From: an uncultured Negativicutes bacterium
GTDB taxonomy: Bacteria > Bacillota > Negativicutes > Acidaminococcales > Acidaminococcaceae
Direction: 5' to 3'
Assembly: GCA_937926555.1 (NCBI GenBank)
Contig: CALAZX010000246.1
Coordinates: 1-9,518, forward strand
Length of the DNA stretch: 9,518 nt
The position numbers and the translations under genes are program-made. Position 1 is the first letter of the stretch, and each line of letters begins with the position of its first letter. This document shows positions 1-5,800 of this stretch, piece after piece. The notes under the pieces were generated by a model that was given only the letters and a program-made list of their open reading frames with translations, was not told the origin of the DNA and ran no database searches.

Positions 1-1611
1 TTTATTGGCATGCTTGAATAACGGCAAAGTTTCTCTACCATAACCGGTATAATGAATGTATAATCCATCTTTTACATTACTGAAATATTTCTCGAAATTC
101 CTTTTATAGCATCTGTCCAAAAGTCTGTTAGTCAGCTTTGTATTCCAATTCAATTTGTAATATAGCCGGATAGCGATACTCTCCATAACTGTTTTCTCAA
201 ATCCGTCGATACCTATTACACTCATGTCCTCAGGGATTTCAGAAAGTTTTTCCTCATGATTCTTTATTCCGGCTGTTCTCAGAATAAATGTATAGTTTCT
301 TTTGGTCCGGTCAACTCCGTTAATCAAATTGAACGCAGCCGTCGTAATCCCATTTTTCATCAAATTATCGATGAACATGTAAACATTTTCTTTGTTATTT
401 TCAAATTCTTCAATACAGTCGTACTTCTTCCCATCAAAAAGTATATCACAGATGGTCTTTGCCGAATCCCTGTTTTCCAACCGGATGATTCCCTTGATAA
501 AGCTATCTTCTGTATATGTAGGTTTCATTTTGATTGCTTCTATGAGGGTATCAATGGTTTCAGCCTTATAAAAGGGCAATTCATCCAAAGCTATATAAAG
601 ACCACGATCAGCCAGGTATTCATCCGCATCATATGTAAACAGAACGATATTTCTCTTGGAACAAGCGAAATCAAACATAACGCTGGAATAATCTGTCACC
701 AGACAGTCAACCGCATTTAAAACATCATAAGTGTCAAACCCCTCCGGAAATATTCTGATATGTTTAAATTTGGCTCCTAGCCCGTATTTTCCCGGTGCAG
801 CCGTCACTTTATGCAATTTCACAAACATGACCTGATTGTCATTTAATCTTTCATCAATTTCTTTCAAGTGCTCGTTCACTTTTTTGGAGAAATTGTTTTT
901 CATACCATTTTTAAAAGACCCACGCCATGTAGGCATATAAGCGATGACCTGTTTCCCTTCCAAGGACAGCATCTTTCTGACTGCATTTCTGCGATCTTCA
1001 TCAAAGAAAATACTGTTTCTCGGATAACCGCAGTTGATGATTTTATTTTTATATAAATTATTCAGACTATATGCGCGGAACATGATGTCTTTCATATAAC
1101 TGTTCGGATACACAAGATAATCCGCACAGAGAAAATTCTTCTGTGCATTTCCGAAATTATAACTGTCTGCTTTGTCATGTAACCCAAGGTATTTCAGAGG
1201 CGTGCCATGCCAGGTATTTAAATATATCTGCCCCTCTCTTTTAATAAATCTGGGGGGAAAAATCTCATCATTGATTAAAAATTTGCAAGTGGACAGGCGA
1301 TACCAGTAACTGGGTCTGTTCAACTGCACTAACTTTATGTTGTTTAAATTGTACCGGCTCAGTATTTTTTCGAAGTACCCTTTTTGTTTTCTTTGATAAA
1401 CTAAATATACGGTATAATCTGAATAATTTCCGGAAATTTCTTTTAACAAAGAAAACAAATTGCTGTCTAAATTTTTCCCCTGCCCAGACATGAATAGAAT
1501 ACTTTTTTCTTTAATAGGTTTTTTTCTGAAAAAACCGTAGTAACTGCTTAAAACACAGCTCTGTATTTGACGCCTGGACTTTCTGGTCTTATTTCTTAAC
1601 CATTTCAGCAT
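1..1611 (-). CDS. CDP-glycerol glycerophosphotransferase (TagB/TagF-like), 3' end outside window
   Basis: The reading frame is open from the ATG at 1611 to base 1 (537 codons, no stop), so the C-terminus is missing. Residues about 35-395 match the Glyphos_transf family, which moves glycerol phosphate (or a related polyol phosphate) from a CDP donor onto a cell-surface polymer at the inner face of the cytoplasmic membrane. Visible signatures are NTWHGTPLK (132-140), YMPTWRG (225-231), KLHK (265-268), VTDYSSVMFDF (305-315) and the YDADEYLADRGLY stretch (327-339); the two His and the TDYSS motif are the family's active-site elements. There is no signal peptide; the N-terminus is basic, fitting a peripheral membrane protein. 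After residue 400 a second segment begins (IDNLMKNGITTAAFNLI, about 414-430, and HYTGYGRETLPLF, 520-532). It resembles the glycosyltransferase-like module often fused to such enzymes, an inference limited by the truncation. The gene follows the LicD gene by 18 bases and is probably cotranscribed. Acceptor and exact polyol are unknown. Confidence 0.9.
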   Translation of the reverse strand, partial: MLKWLRNKTRKSRRQIQSCVLSSYYGFFRKKPIKEKSILFMSGQGKNLDSNLFSLLKEISGNYSDYTVYLVYQRKQKGYFEKILSRYNLNNIKLVQLNRPSYWYRLSTCKFLINDEIFPPRFIKREGQIYLNTWHGTPLKYLGLHDKADSYNFGNAQKNFLCADYLVYPNSYMKDIMFRAYSLNNLYKNKIINCGYPRNSIFFDEDRRNAVRKMLSLEGKQVIAYMPTWRGSFKNGMKNNFSKKVNEHLKEIDERLNDNQVMFVKLHKVTAAPGKYGLGAKFKHIRIFPEGFDTYDVLNAVDCLVTDYSSVMFDFACSKRNIVLFTYDADEYLADRGLYIALDELPFYKAETIDTLIEAIKMKPTYTEDSFIKGIIRLENRDSAKTICDILFDGKKYDCIEEFENNKENVYMFIDNLMKNGITTAAFNLINGVDRTKRNYTFILRTAGIKNHEEKLSEIPEDMSVIGIDGFEKTVMESIAIRLYYKLNWNTKLTNRLLDRCYKRNFEKYFSNVKDGLYIHYTGYGRETLPLFKHANK

Positions 1612-1618
1612 GATTCAT

Positions 1619-1624
1619 CTCTCC
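1619..1624 (-). promoter_or_regulatory. Ribosome binding site of the glycerophosphotransferase gene
   Basis: GGAGAG on the minus strand lies 7 bases before the ATG at 1611. A second ATG at 1618 is in a different frame and only overlaps the end of this site, so the spacing selects 1611 as the start. Confidence 0.75.
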
Positions 1625-1629
1625 ACTCT

Positions 1630-2415
1630 TTATATTTCTATCTGCCTGGCATGAAAATGTCTTTCTTCAACCGGGGGCAGTGTCAGATAGTCGCCATATA
1701 TAGTCCCTAAAAACTTGCCGGAATTATGAGGGACCGGAAATTCCTTCCCTTCAAAAACACACTTGCTCAAAGGGAAAATCGTGTCTTTTTCAAACAGGAA
1801 TCGATCCCTGAGTGCCGCTTTCATGCCTACCAAGGGCAAAGATTCGTTATCCCGATAGCTTCTGCTGACAAAAATAATCAGCTTCATGACCGCACTATAG
1901 CCCCAATACGGTAATACCAGCGCCAGTTGTATCGCCGATCTTCTCAACGACCCTTTCGGATACTTTTTCCTCTTTATCCGTAACTGGTTGATAAAGCTGA
2001 TGGAATCAAAAATCACTTTATGCATAACGGGATGATAATCCCATACAAAAACATCGACAAAAATCCCCTGATGATATTTTTCGTTCTCAGATTCATCAAA
2101 TTCGACCAGTTTGGTGTTTTTCATCCTGACTTTAACCATTTTCTTATGATAACCAGGATCAGTTTCAGGGGTCTGCAGAAAGATATGCTCAGGCAATTCA
2201 TGCGCCACTTTCTCAAACTTCTCAAAATCGCTTCTCATCATACAGATATCACAGTCATCATCCCATGGAATGAACCCTTTATGCCTGACAGCGCCAAGTA
2301 GAGTGCCGTACCCTAGCCAATATTTCACATTATGTTTTTTGCAGACATCGTCAATCGCAAGCAAAATATCAAACATTTTCATTTGTGCTTGCCTTAATAT
2401 TTCATCGCTAACCAT
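1630..2415 (-). CDS. LicD family phosphotransferase (phosphocholine-transferase type)
   Basis: This 261-residue protein is a full-length LicD/fukutin-family nucleotidyltransferase-fold enzyme. Members transfer phosphocholine, or another phosphoalcohol from a CDP-activated donor, to a surface glycan. The hallmark region is YWLGYGTLLGAVRH (32-45) followed by GFIPWDDDCDI (47-57), whose acidic cluster (Asp52-54, Asp56) is the expected metal and catalytic site. Further family elements are HQGIFVDVFVWD (115-126), FEGKEFPVPHN (221-231) and YGDYLTLPP (240-248). A hydrophobic stretch near 161-184 could be membrane-associated, but there is no signal peptide. The ATG at 2415 has an AAGGAAGG site 7 bases upstream, and a promoter lies a further 50 bases up. 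It is first in a two-gene unit with the glycerophosphotransferase. The donor need not be choline: no choline uptake or activation genes (licA, licB, licC) are in the window, so a glycerol-phosphate or other substrate is equally open. It is AT-rich compared with the genes upstream. Confidence 0.92.
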   Translation of the reverse strand: MVSDEILRQAQMKMFDILLAIDDVCKKHNVKYWLGYGTLLGAVRHKGFIPWDDDCDICMMRSDFEKFEKVAHELPEHIFLQTPETDPGYHKKMVKVRMKNTKLVEFDESENEKYHQGIFVDVFVWDYHPVMHKVIFDSISFINQLRIKRKKYPKGSLRRSAIQLALVLPYWGYSAVMKLIIFVSRSYRDNESLPLVGMKAALRDRFLFEKDTIFPLSKCVFEGKEFPVPHNSGKFLGTIYGDYLTLPPVEERHFHARQIEI

Positions 2416-2422
2416 TGGTTCG

Positions 2423-2430
2423 CCTTCCTT
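2423..2430 (-). promoter_or_regulatory. Ribosome binding site of the LicD-family gene
   Basis: AAGGAAGG on the minus strand is 7 bases before the ATG at 2415 and supports that start. Confidence 0.75.
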
Positions 2431-2468
2431 ATGTATGATTCAAGCGTTATATATATTAGAATAATAAT

Positions 2469-2497
2469 ATTCTACACTATTTGGAAAAATATTACAA
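2469..2497 (-). promoter_or_regulatory. Sigma-70/sigma-A-type promoter for the licD-family/glycerophosphotransferase unit
   Basis: On the minus strand TTGTAA (2497-2492) is followed by a 17-base spacer and TAGAAT (2474-2469). The -10 box matches the consensus at 5 of 6 positions and the -35 box at 4 of 6, with ideal spacing. Transcription would start near 2462, giving a leader of about 46 bases before the ATG at 2415. The surroundings are very AT-rich, so other -10-like hexamers (for example TATTAT just downstream) are also present. Confidence 0.6.
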
Positions 2498-2505
2498 CCT
2501 TTGCA

Positions 2506-2526
2506 TTTCGCGAAAAGTAGCGCTAC
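2506..2526. promoter_or_regulatory. Two adjacent 10-base palindromes just upstream of the promoter (possible operator)
   Basis: TTTCGCGAAA (2506-2515) and GTAGCGCTAC (2517-2526) are each perfect palindromes and are separated by one base. They end 9 bases upstream of the -35 box at 2497. Back-to-back perfect dyads at this position would suit binding of a dimeric regulator as activator or repressor. No regulator gene is visible in the window, so the role is a guess. Confidence 0.35.
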
Positions 2527-2720
2527 ACTGTACTTAAAAGCATTTTTTACTAATTGCGTTACAGTATCATAAATTCAAAAAACCGAACAATAACCGGTGC
2601 AGTTTCCGTAGTCTTTATCTTCTATTTTCCATATCCCGGTAGCATATGTTGACTTATCCTTACTATGATAATTTCAACTTTTCATAATCTTTATTTCAAG
2701 ACTGCAGAAAATCGATCCGT

Positions 2721-2753
2721 AAAAAAACAGGCGGTCCGAACGGACCGCCTGTT
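2721..2753 (-). terminator. Intrinsic (Rho-independent) terminator after the autotransporter gene
   Basis: On the minus strand, AACAGGCGGTCCG (2753-2741) pairs perfectly with CGGACCGCCTGTT (2738-2726), a 13-base GC-rich inverted repeat around TT that would fold as a 12-pair stem with a 4-base loop. A run of seven T (2727-2721) closes it. It lies 82 bases past the autotransporter stop codon, so it ends that transcript and insulates the glycan unit from read-through. There is no T-run on the other side, so it should work only for minus-strand transcription. Confidence 0.95.
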
Positions 2754-2834
2754 GCCATATCGGCAATATGTTATCTTTGATTTAATGGTTATATATACCG
2801 ATAATTTTGTATTTTTATACCCGTCTCGGAATCC

Positions 2835-5800
2835 TCAGAAACTGTACCGGACACCTGCGTCAATACGCCATTTATTGGTGGCATCGCCGGCGAAACTGCG
2901 GGAGAAAGCACCGTACAGATGGGTGTTCTCACCCATGTTGACGCTGCCGCCCACCTCAAACTCGCACCAGGTATCTTTCATATCCAGATGGGTCTTGCTG
3001 TTCTGAGGCTCCTCGTCTGCGGAGAAGCTGCTGTCGAAGCTGCCACTGAACTCGTGAGCCAGAACCAGCTTGGCGAATGCGTTGTAGTTGTCCGCCTGTC
3101 TCCCCACGCTGATACCCAGACGGCCCACAGCGCTGGTGAATCCGGACTGGTCCACATGCAGGTGCTTGAAATCGCCCTTGCTGTCTCTCAGATTGCTGGC
3201 TGCGCTATAGTTCAGCCCCTTGATTTTGCCCACAGTGAACTGCACACTGGGGTCCACATAGATGCCTTTGTCCTTGACAAAACGTTTACCATACTCGGCA
3301 CTGAATACGTTGCCGCGGGTTTTGTACTCTCCTGCCAGCTGATATCCCCCATCGTTCCTGAAACGGAAATCCGTATCCAGTCTGCTCCGGCTCACAACCA
3401 GGTCAAGATACTGCCCGTCCTCTTTCAGCAGCGTTCCGTATGCGCTCAGCGCCACCTCTTTATTGTCGCTGTGACCTCCGGTGAATCCGGTGTCGCCGTC
3501 CACTTTCGTCACCGCGCCGCCTACCGTCCAGTTGCCTCCTACCGGCAGGTCGTAACCCACGCTGAAAGCTTTATAACTGTTACTCAGGCCGGTGTTCTGT
3601 GTGTTCATGGAGATTTTTCCGCCTTTGTACTTGGCCCATACACCGCGCTCCTCTTTCGCCAGGCGGAGGTCGCCCAGACGCTGGTGCAGATCGGAACTGG
3701 TGTTTCTCCACATCAGTGCGGTAGATGCCATCACGTTCTTCATGCCACGCATTATCTGAGTCTCTTCGTTACCGTATTCGATGATTTCATCACCATCATC
3801 GCTCTCGCTACCGGTGCTGCCACTGGTCTCGCTGCCCGTGGTGCCGCCGGTCTCGCTGCCGCCGGGGCCGCCGGTCTCGCTGCCCGTGGTTCCGCCGGTC
3901 TCGCTGCCCGTGGTTCCGCCGGTCTCGCTGCCCGTGGTTCCGCCGGTCTCGCTGCCGCTAGTGCCGCCGGTCTCACTGCCGGTGCTGCCGCCGGTCTCGC
4001 TGCCGGTGCTGCCGCCGGTCTCGCTGCCCGTGGTGCCGCCGGTCTCGCTGCCCGTGGTGCCGCCGGTCTCGCTGCCGCCGGGGCCGCCGGGCTCACTGCC
4101 GCTGGTGCCGCCGGTCTCACTGCCCGTTGTGCCGCCGGTCTCACTGCCGCCGGGCTCGCTGTCAGCCTCGTCGCCGGTGGCGATATACTGTCCCCGGCCG
4201 TCCTCATCGCGGAACGTGATGTCTTTCAGCTTCAGACTGGCGGAAGCGGAGGTAAGACCTTCCACAATCTCCACTTTGCCCGTCAGGTTCTTCTCACCGG
4301 TGGTGTGGGCATCATAATACAGCTTGCCCGCCAGTTCGTTCAGCGCGCCACTGACACTGTCCCGGTCCGTCATGACGATACCGCTGTTGTCGGTGACCAG
4401 CGTGATTTTCGATCCCGCCTCCGCCGCATGCACTTTGAAATCGCCGCCTTTGATGGCAATCGGAGATGCGGGAGCCTCCCCGGGCAGCGCCGCACGCAGG
4501 CTCATAACCCCGGGAGCTGCGGTGACAGCTGCCGGCTCATGGGCATAGAACACTTTCAGATTGCCGCTGACTTTATCCACGGCGATATCCCGTTCATCTT
4601 TCTGGAAAATGATGCCGGCCCGCTCATCAGATGCGCCGCCGTGCAGCACGGCCACCCGGCTTCCCCCGTAAGTCGCCATCAGTTTCCTGTCCCCAACTAC
4701 TGTCGGAACGGTGGTGGTGGTGATATGGCCTTGCGCCTCATTGTTCCATGTGGCCCCATCCCGGAGATACAGGTTCAGTTTGCCGCTTGCAGGTTTGATA
4801 TAGCCGCCGGAGCCATCGCCGCCCAACTTGATATCGTATTCGTCATAGGCCAGCACACCGGTCCAGCTCGAATCGCCGGTGGTCAGCGCCACATTCAGCT
4901 CACCCCGCTCTGTGGCCTCATTGAATTTCTCACCTTTGGTATACTCGATCACCTTTTTGCTGGTTTCGTCAGTGACGAACATGTCACCCTCAATCACCGT
5001 GGACTCCGTTCCCGGTGCCCCGTCTTTCATGTTGATGTTGATGGTTCCTCTGTCCACGCGGACCGCATAGAAATTGCTCTTCTTGTCCGGGTCCTTTACG
5101 GCGATGATGTTGCCGCCGCCTACAGAGATCATGGATTTCGCACCGCTGGTCCGGATCGCCGTTCCGCGGACATCGGCGATATCCACCGGTCCATCCACAG
5201 TGATCTTCGAATCATCGCCTACAACATAGATACCGGTCACATTGTTGCCTGCACCGCGGAAACGCTTTCCGTCCACATTGCGGATTTTCACCGGGCCGCC
5301 GAAACGGGCCTCGGCAGTCTGCTGGGCGATATAGATGCCGTTGGCGCTGTCACCCCTGGTGACAGATTCCAGGATTTCGACCCGTCCCTCGACATTCAGA
5401 TGGGCGTTGCCGTCCAGCCGGATGCCGTTGGCTGCCGTAAAGTCCGCATTGTGGACAGTGATGGCCAGCTTCTTCTCCGGGTTGGCGTTTTTGATGTCGA
5501 TATATTGGTTGGAATCCACAAACACAGCGGCTGCGATTTTGCGGTCGCTGTCAGCACGCAGCGTCAGATTATACCCGTTCATGTTCACCACCATGGGTTT
5601 CTGTCTTGAGGTGCTGTTCCTTTCTTTGGCATATAATGCGCTCACGTAGTTGTTGATTTTCCAGTCAGGCTCATTGTTGGTGGCCGTCCGGTCACCTTTC
5701 AGCATCTCGCTTTCCACGATGGCACCGGATGTCACAGGCCCCTCTTCCACTTCCACATAGCTGCCCTGGCCGTTCTCACTTTTGAAGGTGATGTTGCCGG

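Larger units (their letters stand above)
2416..2834. other. Intergenic region between the autotransporter and glycan units
   Basis: This 419-base stretch has no credible gene: the frames contain only short ORFs without a supporting ribosome binding site. It holds the intrinsic terminator of the upstream unit (2721-2753) at one end, and the palindromes, promoter and ribosome binding site of the downstream unit at the other. The middle part (about 2530-2720) is AT-rich, and I see nothing definite in it. Base composition changes from GC-rich to AT-rich across this region. Confidence 0.7.

Noticed and set aside
256..2464. Several plus-strand ORFs of 62-154 codons opposite the glycan genes
   Set aside because: The minus-strand frames carry complete family motifs for LicD and glycerophosphotransferase; the plus-strand ORFs are shadows without recognisable content.
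2570..2602. Short ACCG...CGGT stem followed by T6 on the minus strand as a second terminator
   Set aside because: The stem has only four base pairs and there is no gene ending before it; the strong terminator at 2721-2753 already closes the upstream unit.
3810..4145. Regular repeats that might suggest a CRISPR array
   Set aside because: The 24-base units are directly adjacent with no unique spacers and encode a regular peptide in frame with a confirmed gene.
3752..4317. Ala/Pro-Arg-rich and Leu-Pro-Val-rich open frames across the tandem repeat on both strands
   Set aside because: A 24-base repeat without stops in one copy stays open in most frames; these are by-products of the array.
2919..5609. 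An 896-codon open frame on the plus strand opposite the autotransporter gene
   Set aside because: It is the antisense of a GC-rich, repeat-containing gene whose codon bias removes stops in other frames. Its product is low-complexity and matches no family, while the minus-strand frame has a signal peptide, barrel, ribosome binding site and terminator.
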